Below are positions 1 through 11,141 of a stretch of 64,000 nucleotides of DNA, piece by piece (within the stretch, counting starts at the first letter, position 1; each line of letters opens with the position of its first letter). The notes under the pieces are model-generated. The model ran no database searches and had not been told where the DNA came from. It saw only the letters and a program-made list of their open reading frames with translations. Both the position numbers and the translations under genes were made by a program. Source of the DNA: Acanthoscelides obtectus (taxonomy: Eukaryota; Arthropoda; Insecta; Coleoptera; Chrysomelidae); the NCBI GenBank assembly GCA_963669975.1, contig CAVLJG010000005.1:26703688-26767687 (forward strand), given 5' to 3'.

Positions 1-87
1 AGTGAGTACTTTTTCCTTTATTTTTTTTACTTGGACGCCCTCGTTTCACTACACATTACCTTTGTTATTTCAAGGGTAGTTGTTTCC
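1..87. mobile_element. 3' fragment of a DD41D element (same family as 62881-63775)
   Basis: These bases match 63674-63761 almost base for base, which is the non-coding 3' part of the internally deleted DD41D element at the other end of the window. Here the match stops just before the CAGGGTGTCCGCAA terminus and is followed by unrelated sequence. The element continues to the left of the window. It holds no coding capacity. Confidence 0.8.
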
Positions 88-165
88 TCACATACTACTG
101 TAAGTTGAGTCAATTTAAATTCATTTTACACTTATGTTGCTACTGTTATCATTGTAATTGCAGCT

Positions 166-318
166 CCTGATGATGATGGCAAAGTCCATTGAAAGCTAGA
201 GAGAATTAAAAAAGTATAAAGAGTCCTCTTTGCTTACATTTTGTCGAAGTACCCAACAAAAGGCGGAAGCTTTAATTTTTCACCTAACTGGTCTAGACGA
301 CAATGACCACGTCTCAAA
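166..318 (+). mobile_element. 3' tail of a non-LTR retrotransposon
   Basis: The segment is nearly identical to 54660-54797, apart from an insertion of about 10 bases near position 250. At 54 kb the same sequence lies directly downstream of reverse-transcriptase remains and ends at the same GTCTCAA. This copy is therefore read as a severely 5'-truncated LINE consisting only of 3' UTR. Confidence 0.65.
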
Positions 319-991
319 CATTTTTTGTCCTAACCTAAACAAACATGTACCTAGGATATCTTTGTAATTGACTGATCTTTACTGGGTATTATTTTTTGCA
401 TGTCATTTAATATATTTGAGCAAAGGTTTAAATTTCGGACAACCGGCTGCGGCTGTCATGTCAGTTCTGTGTCGATCTGCAATGTAGCAGTGCACCGCGC
501 AAAAACAATGATTCGCTCGCAGCGGAAAATAGTTAAAGGTCTATTAAAATGCAAATGGAAATGCGAACGAAAAATCTAACAATACAAAAACTCCGGCAAT
601 CTCCCGCACGAAAATACGTCAAAACGTTTATATACAAAAATATCATCCATATTACGGGCTGCTTTATGATTTATGTGCTGTGGTCGATCAAATTTGGCAA
701 CTTCCCCGTAAAATGTTGATTGGAAATATAATTTTGGTACATTAGATTATTATCACAATATTTTTCAGCTCATGTGAAAACAGCAATTTGGTTTTGTCTG
801 GCATAAGCATATTTTTGTGGCTAAACTGAATGCACACACAGAGAAGCACAGTTTCACCGTCCAAGCATAGTCGTTCTTGAGGATTGAATGCCGTTTGAGG
901 AATGACCTCTGTTCCTTGAGCGACATTAGGATTATTAAATGCACTACTTTTGATTATTCCAAATTGCTTTTAGCTCTACCAAAAATGGATC
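319..991. other. Unassigned AT-rich stretch
   Basis: No coding frame, terminal repeat or RNA motif recognised. Confidence 0.5.
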
Positions 992-2377
992 ATTCCAAAT
1001 TCGAGACTCGCCACTGGGATCTCGGAAACTATAAGAGATGCCAAGTCGTTTAAAAGGGGGCAAAGTGGTATATACAGGTAATTAACAAAATGCCGCTTAG
1101 AAAGTTTCGAAATGCAAAGTTCTTCCGGGGACTACCGGAAAAAACTAATTTTTTCCACAATCGTTTTAATTTTTTCCTGACCTTACTTGTCGTGGAGTTT
1201 CAAAATAAATTGCACATTAACATTGCCACTTTGTCTCCTCTTCAAGAGGCATAAGTATAATTTCAATATAACGTTTCGTCTCTTGTCCTCCAGCATCAAC
1301 TTTATTTTTTTTAATAGACGCATATTGGATTTTTGCACAGAATAATACAGTTTTTCATTCCGATTCCAAAAATGAATGAAACGTCATATATTGACATTAA
1401 CAAAACTTAGTTATTTTAAAAAAATCTGAATATCCTAGGTAGGCTTTGAAATTATCGCATACGAGATGTATCCCAAAATCGCCTTCATTTTCCAGTCCTT
1501 ATTTGAGAGGGGATTTCAAAATAAATTGCATGATCTCATTTTACATATTCTCCTGTACAAGATGATGTAGTCAAATTTTCAAATCTGAATTTCTGCTTTC
1601 GACTCCCATTACCAACTTTGTTTTTTCATATCGACGCTTTATTGGAATTTTGTACTTTTAAGTGGTCCCAAATTTAGTGATGTATTATTTTCTTAGTTGG
1701 CCATGATTTCGATTTTGGATGAAAATATTATAAGGAAATAAAAAGAAAATGGTGCAACCCGAACTTTATCTATTTATAGTAATCATAAATAAGCTTATGT
1801 AAGTCATAGATGTTCACAATGTCCGTTGTTTTGTAGGCAAAGCTTAAATTTTCTCTGTACATTGTTCACTGTCCGATTTATTTCTCTTTTTCTCAGTCTT
1901 CCAAATTCGGGTGCTGTGTTCAATTTAAGGTCTGGTCTGGTATAGGAAACACATGAAATCTGATAATTTCAAGACGTTCATACGAGCTTCCGTTTTTCTA
2001 GAATAACAAAGGTTTGCCAAATTCAATGTATGACATATTATGTATTTTTTAAATCGGAATTAAAAACTATTAATTTACTCAAAAGTCCAATATGGCGACT
2101 ATAAGCAAAAATAAAGTTGATGCTGGAGGACAAGAGAGGAAACCTCATACTGAAATTCTACGTATGCCATCTCGTAGAAAAAAAAAAGTAGCAATATTGA
2201 TGCGCAATTTATTTTAAAATCCCGTTACAAATAAATTCAGGAAAAAATTAAAACGATTTTGGGAAAATTCTATATTTTCCGTTGCTCTATTTATCTAAAT
2301 ACGCAAGTCTAGATTTACGCGACTTCGTATCTCTTGTAGTTTCCGAGATCCCAACGGAGAGGATCGAATTTGAAATA
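992..2377. mobile_element. Non-coding foldback element with about 340-bp inverted arms
   Basis: Bases 992-1340 are an imperfect inverted repeat of about 2063-2377. Shared blocks include GGGATCTCGGAAACTA, TTGTCCTCCAGCATCAAC and ATCGTTTTAATTTTTTCCTGA. The interior holds a further diverged direct copy of part of the left arm at about 1500-1660. There is no coding frame. The right end reads into TACACTGTATATA, reminiscent of an ITm-type TIR next to TA, but the matching left terminus is eroded. It is best read as an old non-autonomous element with long TIRs; the exact ends are uncertain. Confidence 0.6.
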
Positions 2378-3000
2378 CACTGTATATACGCCTTCGCAAA
2401 ATGATGAGAATTAAAGACCTTAGTATATCTCAATAATTAAAAAATGTATAACTATAAAAAATCGTTGCCTTCAAAAAATATTAAAATATATTAAAAAATT
2501 TAAAACCGGTTTACTGGTTGCAAGGATACTATGCATATATTAAAAGACTGATTTGTATCGTATTAGTTGCTTTATTATATATTCCTGTAGGTGTTTGATA
2601 ATATCCGTTATTTAAATTGAGAGCACATATGACTTCACACGTGACTCTAGCGGATGGACCCAGGCTTTGAGAGATTTGCAATATTATTTCGATTTTGTGG
2701 TAAAATTAATGAAATCTGCTTTTAGTATTTGCGAATACTATAATTGCACGTATCGAAATCGGTTTTCAATCTACCAAAATTGGTCCATGTTCCCGTTTAA
2801 GGTAATATTGTTCGATTAAAATCTTGGTTTATCTGAATAACTACTACTATTCAAATAACGTATAATCATAAAATAGAATTGTTCTTAAGGGAATGGCGTC
2901 AAGTAGGTTGACTGTACATCACTTCCTAAGCAACGCCATCATCAGTTCATAAAGAATTAAATTCAGGGCAAGTTAAACCCTGTGAGAAAAAAGTAGTTGC
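2378..3000. other. Unassigned AT-rich stretch
   Basis: Nothing recognised. Confidence 0.5.
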
Positions 3001-3009
3001 AAGCCTGGA

Positions 3010-3190
3010 CAACAGAGAAATTGAACGGGTTTGCTTTTTTTTCGTGCGGCAGCCGGAACGATTTCGAAAAACTACAAATCCTTTCCGACGTTGGCGTAGA
3101 CCGACATACAGACTGACAGAAATGAATGACACAATTTTTGGTGGTGACATGTAATATAACATCCAAAAAACACAATATCTCTTTTTGAGA
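3010..3190 (-). repeat. Dispersed repeat R, copy 1
   Basis: On the minus strand this shares GTTTTTTGGATGTTATA, an ACATG block and a CTGTCNGTCTG-rich block with 14350-14560 (minus) and with the two flanks of the transposon at 18731-21642 (plus). It has no coding capacity. It supplies an uninterrupted version of the site into which the 18.7-kb element inserted. Confidence 0.55.
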
Positions 3191-3199
3191 ACATTCGCA

Positions 3200-3847
3200 A
3201 TTACAATACTTTTCCGTCCAGTGGCGTAGCAAGTAAAAGGGGCAAAATACTATTTAGAAAGTTCAAAAAGGCCAGCTGTTGATTTGAATCGCATGAACCA
3301 TTTTTTGCATATAACAAAAGAAAATATACATTAAACTTTTTCCATTTTGTGATATTATACGAACATATAGTCATCCTACTGGCGGCCACTTATATAGCTT
3401 ATCTGAGTCCTAATGCTAGGTTTAGGGTTTGTTGTGTTACACCGAACCCAAATACCACACTTTTTATATTGGCTAGATGAATAGTATATCCGAAACTGGT
3501 GTCTACATGTGGGGTGAGTTCACAAGAAAACTCCCCATCAGAAGCTTTACTACACTATATAATAGGCTATACCTATCCTGCTGAATATTTTTCTAAAGGT
3601 GACTATTTTTAGCTCTTACATTGTTGCATTGGGTGTAACTGAATTTTGTTGACTTAGAGAAAAATTATCGACAGTGATGCCATTGATACTATACATTTCA
3701 AGCACCACAAGGACTAAAAATCGGTATAAATGCCAACATTGGTAGTACAGCTACAGTGGTTATATACAGAGAAAACAGTTTGACAAGGCAAAGAAAATTA
3801 AAGTGATAGCATTTGGCGAGAGATAAAAGCAGCGTTACGAGATTATA
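3200..3847. other. Unassigned stretch
   Basis: Nothing recognised beyond short chance frames. Confidence 0.5.
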
Positions 3848-4370
3848 CAGGGTGGCGCATCGAAAAGAAACAGACGCATTTACTGGCAGCTCAGTTTTTT
3901 TTTTGGAAAAACGCTCAGACCATTCGATTTTGTTTTCGAGGGGGACACAAGTTTGGCAAAAAATCACGTTAACACGTGCAGCCCCCTGGGCGGGGGTGAC
4001 ACCAACCCTAAAATCTTAAATGGAAAGGGGGGTCGAGTGATACCTTATTTTAAAGGTCTTTCAATATCCTTTATAATGATTTCAAATACATGAGCTTCAG
4101 TTCAGTAGTTTTGAAGATTTATTGATTTAAAGCTTAAATAAAACTAATTCATCATCATTAGTGGAGATCAATACATTTGGCAGCAAAGTATTTAAAAATA
4201 AAGAATGAACTGACCCGTTAGGCAAGTAAATGTTGAAAATGACCACCATGATTTCCATGCAATAATAAAGATTTTGCTCAAAACGTTGCCGCACATTTTG
4301 CAATATTTGAGGAGTCATCCTTCTTTGCATCATTTTTACGATCTTCTCTATACACATTAAATCCATTGTT
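3848..4370 (-). mobile_element. Terminal fragment of a DD41D element (family P, copy 1)
   Basis: It starts at CAGGGTGGCGCATCGAAAAG after a TA and is collinear with 38781-39250. The minus strand encodes only the transposase C-terminus, with a recognisable ILQNVRQRFEQN block (about 4366-4230) as in other DD41D transposases. The catalytic region is absent, so this is one end of an element truncated inside the coding region. It belongs to the same family as the longer copy at 38.8-40.1 kb. Confidence 0.75.
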
Positions 4371-4438
4371 AAATAGCTCTCGGGATAGCACTGAATTGTT
4401 GAGCCAGGTCTCCGTTAAGCATATGGTGTATTTTTTAA

Positions 4439-4571
4439 TTCACCGGTTGAGCAACCGGTGCCACCGGTGGACCAGACATCTGTCCTTTTAATTCAACCGG
4501 TTGCTGCCATCACCATACAAAGCTGTCAACAGTGTCAACCATAAGCAACAGTGGTGGAATCAACCGGTGAA
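4439..4571. mobile_element. 133-bp MITE flanked by TTAA
   Basis: The element has 12-bp perfect terminal inverted repeats (TTCACCGGTTGA at the left, its complement at the right), each directly bounded by TTAA at 4435-4438 and 4572-4575. The palindrome ACCGGT recurs several times inside. TTAA duplication is the signature of piggyBac-type transposition; a PIF/Harbinger origin cannot be fully excluded because the flanking AT bases are ambiguous. Confidence 0.65.
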
Positions 4572-4575
4572 TTAA

Positions 4576-4859
4576 AGAATCCACCTATTTTATGTCGTAA
4601 TCAGAAGACAAGACGCTTTGGCAAAAGTTAAACGTCGTGGTCCTTAATCCTTGCAGGTTCTGATTTTGGAGCAAAACAGAGAAAAGATCGCTTCATTATT
4701 GTTTTATGAGGCTTAGGTACAGTTTCTGCTCGTGATTTTTACCATACATCATGGCAACGTGTGATTTTGTCGCGTTCACTGACAACTTTGTGATAATGGC
4801 TGATAGTATCTAAAAAATAAAGTTGCTTGATATCAAGTAGTTTTGTTTCGTTATATGAA
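4576..4859. other. Unassigned short stretch
   Basis: Nothing recognised. Confidence 0.4.
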
Positions 4860-5264
4860 TCATTTGTTGAATATAATTTTTGAAACAGTTTTCTGTAAAA
4901 CTTCTATGTCGTTTAAGGACACTGGACATGCTGTACCCCATGCTAATAGACCATACTTTAGATGCGGCTCAATTAGGGCATGATATATATATATATATAT
5001 AAATGTCACCACAGATATTCTCCTGGTCCCTGTAAAAGCTCTCCAAATCAAAATATTATTTGACGCTGTCAAATATCTGTCACGTATCATATGGCCTTGT
5101 GACATAATGAATATGAAAACAAAATAAGCTACTATTCTAAGCTGACACTGATAACCCAAATACCGAATATTCACGCATATACCTCTATCAAATTTGAGGG
5201 CGCTTGGCTGATCGAGATAGCAATCCGCTTTTCCGATTTGATTCTCCAGGTAAGTGCACCTCAA
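4860..5264 (-). pseudogene. Non-LTR retrotransposon ORF2 fragment (region after the RT core)
   Basis: The minus strand carries a stretch ending YHALIEPHLKYGLLAWG, which is the conserved segment downstream of the RT catalytic core in jockey/CR1-like LINEs, followed by a VLQKTVSKIIF block. Endonuclease and RT catalytic domains are absent. A (TA)n run at about 4981-5000 interrupts the frame. This is a short, old fragment; the clade cannot be assigned more closely. Confidence 0.6.
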
Positions 5265-6294
5265 GGGGTGCCGAGGCTACGGTAAATAAATCCAAATGTT
5301 TGCTGAGCACCTCAGGGTATTAAATAATGCCAACTACTCGATAGGGGTAAATTTGCTTTATGCGACAGATGGTTCTCAACTAACCGAAGGTGAAGGTTTG
5401 TTTTCTCTTATTTACATAGTCATCGGAAAAGTAAGTCAACAGGTGGAAAATTTCTAAATTAAAAATACGTCATAAAAATCAATTCATCGATCAAGCACAT
5501 GATTCAATTATTATAATTAAAGGAGACTGTAATCAAAATTCCACATTTCGTTGATTAAGCCATTCAAATTTCAGCATTTTTGATCATATGGATCTGATAC
5601 CGAATCCTTTGATGGTCTAGTTAAAGACATGAGCACCTTTACTCACAGTCAAGATTATAGCTACAAGTTGATAACGTAGACAAAATGATGGGATGCCAAA
5701 AGGTGCTGCTACTCCTTGGCATTCCTTTGAACTTACATGTAAGAAGATTTATGAGATAGAATTCTATTTTTTAGATTTTGTTTCGTTTGTCCCATATATA
5801 CTGTTTGACAACCGCAACAAGATACTTTATACACCAAATTACACTTATAACTAATATGTAGTTCATACTTCAGTAAATGATATAAAATTCCTAACGTTTT
5901 TAAACAATTAAAAATAGGTGATGTTTATTCTCTTCTGACAGTACTCTAACATACGATATCTTAAGGTACTTGACATGGCTGTTATGGGATCTATTGCTAT
6001 TGTTATTGTTAATAAAATAGTTATTAAGCTTGGATTAGTGCAGATGAATTTGCTCAGTTGCTTAATTAGACAATTTTATTTTTCGATGCAATTATATTTC
6101 TGCTTGAATGGATGGTAGAAATAAAAATTTAGCAGCCTACCTGAACTCATACCAACTTTTCAAAACTCCGCCTTCTTCTCATCAAAGAAGGATCTAAAAA
6201 TGGGAACATACAGTATATATATATATAGTAACTGTAGTTTGTGGTGGAAGGAGTTGACGTACAAACTTCATATCCTCCACAAGTAGGGATAATA
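5265..6294. other. Unassigned 1-kb stretch
   Basis: AT-rich, no coding frame or repeat structure recognised. Confidence 0.5.
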
Positions 6295-6296
6295 TA

Positions 6297-8203
6297 CAGG
6301 GTTATCCAAATTAAGTGTCCACCATTGGTAACTTTGTTATTAGTAAAAATACAAAGTTGTTTAAATTAGCAAACTAGTAGCATTTTTAACGCTGGTAAAA
6401 ATGAGAAATAAAAAAAAAACAATTGAGAGTCGTTATTTTGATTTTTTTCAGTAAAATAACATTTTTTTAAATGGAAACCCCTGTATATTATATTTTTTTC
6501 TGTTAAAGCATCAAATTTTAAACAAAAAAGTTCATAATGACTTTTCCGCTAAAGTCAAAAATAAAGTCAAAATAACGATAAATATTTTTAATTATTTGCA
6601 GTATTATAATATTAAGACGGCTATGAAAACAACATGGCGTTCGCGATTTGACAGCATTAAGATAAGCGACAAATTGTTAAACTGGACATACTCGCAACTA
6701 GAAGGCTTTGGAAAACAATGATAAAATCAAATAATGTCAAACATTAGTGTAAATACTTGTTTATAAGCTTTATTGTGTCATTAATTTAAAGAAAAATGTT
6801 CTCCCATGAAGAAAAGTGTGATATGTTAGAATGCTATTTAGTGTTCAGAAAATCCTCCTTGAGAGCAGGAGAATACTACAGTGAATTATATCCCGCTCGC
6901 ATTCAACCGTATGAACGATATTTTCTGAGACTTTATCGAAAATTTAGGGGCAACGAAAATGTTTTTGCTAAAACAAGGGCAAAAAAAGAATTCAAAATAA
7001 GCGAGGCCACGGAAATTGCAGTTATTGGATATTTTGAAGCTTATCGTGAGAATTCAATAGCAGATATTCTCAAGGACTCTAATTTCAGTTATGATACTGT
7101 TCAAAGGATTTTAAAAAAATACAAATTTATTCCGTATAAGTACCGACCAGTTCAAACGCTTTTGGCAGGGGATCCAGAGAGAAGACTTGTTTTTTGCCAT
7201 TGGTATCTTAGCTTCTGTCGCCAAAATGTAAATAACTTTCGTTACCTTTTATGGACAGATGAATCAAATTTTTCAAATTCTGGAATGTTTAATAGAAAAA
7301 ACCACCATTATTGGTCAAGAGAAAATCTTTTGTTAGTACATCCAAGAGGCCCACAAGTCCGTTTCAGTTTCAACGTTTGGTGCGGTATAATTGGTTCAAA
7401 AATTGTTGGCCCGTTCTTTTATGAGGGAACCCTAACTGGTGAAAGATATGTCAGAAATTCTGACTAATTTCTTAGACGAATTGGATCTTATAAGTAGACA
7501 TCATCTGCATTTTCAGCAAGATGGCGCACCTGCCCACAACTCCAGAGGTACTTATCATTTTCTAAGTACTACTTTTAATGATCAGTGGATAGGAACAAAT
7601 GGCCCAATACAGTGGCCTCCCAGATCACCAGATCTAAACCCACTTGATTACTTCTTGTGGGGTTACTTAAAGAACCAAATTTACAAGCGAAGGTACGATA
7701 ACCTTGACGCGTTAAAGACTGCAGTTAGGGAAAAGATAACCCAGATAGATGGTAGGACCATACTTAAGACAGTTCGAGCAGTTGAAAAACGTGCCCAAAA
7801 ATGTATTGAAGAACAAGGTGGTGTTTTCGAGCATCTTCTTTAAAAAAAATTGTTATTGTATTTTGTAAGATTATAAGTTGATGTTGAAAATAAAGTTTGT
7901 CGATACAATTTAATTGTTTCAGATTGGAGGCCATAACTTCAACAATTTGTAACCTAGGAGAAAAGTTATTGTAAGCTTTTTTGTTTAAAATTTGATGCTT
8001 TAACAGAAAAAAATATAATATACAGGGGTTTCTATTTAAAAAAATGTTATTTTACTGAAAAAAATCAAAATAACGACTCTCAATTGTTTTTTTTTATTTC
8101 TCATTTTTACCAGCGTTAAAAATGCTACTAGTTTGCTAATTCAAACAACTTTGTATTTTCACTAATAACAAAGTTACTAATGGTGGACATTTGGATAACC
8201 CTG
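6297..8203 (+). mobile_element. Complete DD41D Tc1/mariner-type transposon (family A)
   Basis: The element is 1907 bp, bounded by TA at 6295-6296 and 8204-8205. The left end starts CAGGGTTATCCAAA and the right end is its near-perfect complement. The inverted repeats are unusually long: about 255 bp of matching sequence (6297-6550 against 7945-8203), including blocks GTTAAAGCATCAAATTTTAAAC and TAACGACTCTCAATTG. One transposase frame lies between the arms. High arm identity and only one coding lesion suggest a young insertion. Confidence 0.92.
6796..7843 (+). pseudogene. DD41D transposase, single frameshift
   Basis: It would cut and paste the surrounding element by binding the TIRs and cleaving DNA with an RNase H-like DDD triad. 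The N-terminal 110 residues are helix-rich DNA-binding sequence beginning MFSHEEKCDMLECY, the type databases call DUF4817. The first Asp is residue 155 (WTDESNF, codon 7258-7260). The second is in FQQDGAPAH (codon 7520-7522) and the third in PDLNPLDYFLWG (codon 7646-7648), with 41 residues between them, which defines DD41D. The reading frame shifts by one base near 7440, between LTGERY and ILTNFLDEL; everything else is open to the stop at 7843. A possible polyadenylation signal AATAAAG follows at about 7890. All catalytic residues are present, so only the frameshift prevents a full-length product. Confidence 0.9.
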
Positions 8204-8289
8204 TAGAGTTTGACGAGTAGAAGTTAAATGATGAAATAACAGTGTGTATCAATTATTCCATCACAAGATTAGCTAGAACAGCACTGCCT

Positions 8290-10901
8290 CGATAAAGTTC
8301 ATCATCATCAACATCACCAAAATTTATTTGCTGCCTTTATCGCTCTCCATCAGACCATAACTGGGATGACCTACTCGAATACCTTGCCGTCCAAATCGAC
8401 TTCCTGAACATCAATCATCCCGCTTCAGAGGTAGTTCTGCTCGGTGATTTCAATGCCCATAATGAGCTTTGGTTGGGCTCAAACAAGACTGACGCAACAG
8501 GTCGTGCAGTCGAAGCGTTCGTTCTTACCCATGGGCTGACTCAGCTAGTGACGAGCCCTACTTTTCTCATCTCGTCACACGCCAGTAGCCTCTGCAGGAC
8601 CTCTTTCTGACCACGCATCCTGTCCCTTACAGCACTGCTGACCTGTCCCCCCTGGGTAACTAAGACCACGGTGTTGTGAAGGTTAGGTTTCGGTCAGAAC
8701 CCGCTGTGGCAGCAGAAACTCGTACAGGCCGCAAAACTTGGCATTACGGACATGCCGACTGGTAGGGGCTCAGAGATTTCTTCTCTAGCTTTCCTTGGAA
8801 AGATGTATGTTTCACTGACGCGGATGCGTCGGCTGTCTGTTCTTCGATAACCGAAATTATCCACGTCGGAATGGAGGAATACATCCCTCACACAGTGAAA
8901 GTGCCTAGACCAGGGTCCAACGGCTTGTTTAACAAATCGTGTGACGCTGCTCGCCAACAGAAGATCAAGGCACACAGAACCTTCTTACAAATCCCCAATG
9001 TAGAGAACAGACAAGCCGACGAGTCCAGAAACAACTATAAAGCAGCGGCTCGCAATGCCAAAAACCAGCACGATATAAAAGTTAGGCACAGGGCAATGTC
9101 GCAGCGCAATGGCAGTCGGTCTTTCTGGACGCTGGCCAAGCAGATTGAAAAGAACTTCTCACACAGTAGCCTTCCACCACTTACGTGTCAGGATGGAACT
9201 ATTGTATTCAACTTGAAGGCCAAGGCCTGAAGTGCTAGCCAAGATCTTTGCTGCCAACTCCACCATGGACGTCCCCCCCAACGCCCAAGTGCCGTCAATT
9301 CAAAGGGTTCCCTACACTATGCGGGAGGTAACATTCAGGAATAAGACCATAAGACGAGTGCTCTTGTCGCTCGACATCAACAAAGCTTCTGGTCTGGACT
9401 TGATTTCTGCCATTGTACTGAAGAGATGTGCACCGGAGCTTGCTCCAGTTCTTTCGCGTCTCTTCCAGATATCTTATGAATCCGGCATCGTCCCAGAAAA
9501 CTGGAAATTTGCTCATGTCCAACCCATCCCAAAAAAGGGATCTAAGACCGACCCTTACAACTACAGACCTATAGCTCTGCTTTCTGTTTTAAGTAAAGTG
9601 ATGGAGAGGTGCATAAATCGCGAGCTTCTGGACTACCTCGAACGCCACGGCTTGATTAGCGACAGGCAGTATGGTTTCCGGCACCAACGATCCACAGGGG
9701 ACCTCCTAGCTTACGTCACTCAATTGTGGAGTAAACTCATCCAGTCTTATGGTGAGGCTCATGTCGTTGCTCTTGACATCACGAAAGCATTCGATCAGCT
9801 GTGGCACGCTGCCCTCTTAATCAAACTTCCATCCTATGGCCTCCCAGAAAAGCTTTGCAGATGGGTGGCTGACTTTCTCTCAGGAAGCAAGATATCGTCG
9901 TAATTGACGGGTTCTCCTCTTCATCTCACAACGTCAACGCGGGTGTTTCCAGGGATCGGTCTTGGCTCCGACACTGTTTCTCTAAGATGTCAACGACCTC
10001 CTTTCCTGCACGATCAACCCAATCTACAGCTTCGCTGATGACAGCACTCTACATGCAGGAATGCAGAGTGACAAACCGATCTCTGCCGCTGAGTTGGAAA
10101 ATGGAACACTAGCGATGACTTCCTCTCTGACAAGAGACCTGGAGGCTATCATTGCTTGAGGACGCAACAATCTTGTACAGTTCAATGCTTCCAAAACGCA
10201 GTACTTTACTTTGACGAACAAAAAGCGTCCCTGCGCTCACTCGGTTTCGACGGATGGTCGAGTTCTGCCAAAGAGCCATTCATTTCGGCTGGTCGGAGTC
10301 CAGATCACCGAGGACCTGATCTGGCACGAACACATCTCGTCAATAGCTGCAGCTTCTGGGAAAAAGCTAGGCTATTTGTTTAGGGCTAGGAAGTACTTTT
10401 CTCCGCATGACCTTCTCACTCTATACAAGGCCCAGATAAGGCCTAGCCTCGAGTATTGCTCACACGTTTGGGGTGCTGCCGCCCCGACTACATTATCCAT
10501 GCTCGATGCTGTCCAGAGGAGGGCGGTCCGACTGATCGACGACTCTTCTCTAACAGACAGTCTCGGGACTCTGTCTACCGTTACACCAACGGGCTTTGCT
10601 CCTCAGAGCTCTCTTCCATGATGCCGTCGCGCGATGTGCCTGCCAGACAGACCCGAATGATTTTGGCGTCCCATCCTAACCGTGTCGAACTTCGTACATC
10701 CAGAACCGGCCGATACGACCGCTCCTTTGTCCCGAGCGTGTCGAGATTGTGGAACAATCTGCAAGAGGAAGCTTTTCCCAGTTCTATTAACCTTAGGCGG
10801 TTCAAAAATCGTATTAATAAAATGTCTTTGGGATCATCATAGCAGCCGCGGTGTTCCGGCATTCAGGCTTCTGCCTGCGCGGCTGCTTCGATAAAAAAAA
10901 A
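8290..10901 (+). mobile_element. 5'-truncated jockey-type LINE
   Basis: Remains of ORF2 run from the end of the endonuclease through the RT to a short 3' UTR and a 9-A tail (10893-10901). It begins about 85 bp downstream of the DD41D element at 6297-8203. It is more GC-rich than its surroundings. There is no ORF1 and no endonuclease N-terminus, as expected for incomplete target-primed reverse transcription. The target duplication could not be found by eye. Confidence 0.85.
8316..10842 (+). pseudogene. LINE ORF2 (endonuclease-reverse transcriptase), many frameshifts
   Basis: The product would nick DNA and copy LINE RNA at the nick. The C-terminal half of an APE-type endonuclease is seen at about 8320-8590, with LLGDFNAHNELWG-like sequence. 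RT motifs follow at 9232-9903: NKASGLDLISAIVLKRC, NYRPIALLSVLSKVMERC, QYGFRHQRS and VVALDITKAFDQLWH. The RT active-site block occurs as FADDST near 10030, in another frame. The thumb and C-terminal region (YKAQIRPSLEYCSHVWG) lies at about 10420-10480. At least five frameshifts and several stops separate these blocks, so it is inactive. The motif set fits the jockey superfamily of insects. Confidence 0.85.
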
Positions 10902-11139
10902 TTGTCCATTATCTTCAGAAATCCTAAGATGACAAGACGTCTAACGACAGATGTCAGTAAATGCCGACAGTGTGACATTCGCCAGACACAAGGATAATTT
11001 GTGGTAGTATAGACTAGGTAGAAGCACCCAGTCAAGGATTTGTTTGTCTACTTATTTTCATAGGATCAAAGTGCGCTTGACAGTTCTCTCATTGAATTCT
11101 TAGTTTCAGTGTCATTTTTCATGCGAGTATTTACAGATA
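10902..11139. other. Short unassigned spacer
   Basis: About 240 bp between the LINE tail and the DD82E element. Nothing recognised. Confidence 0.4.
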
Positions 11140-11141
11140 TA

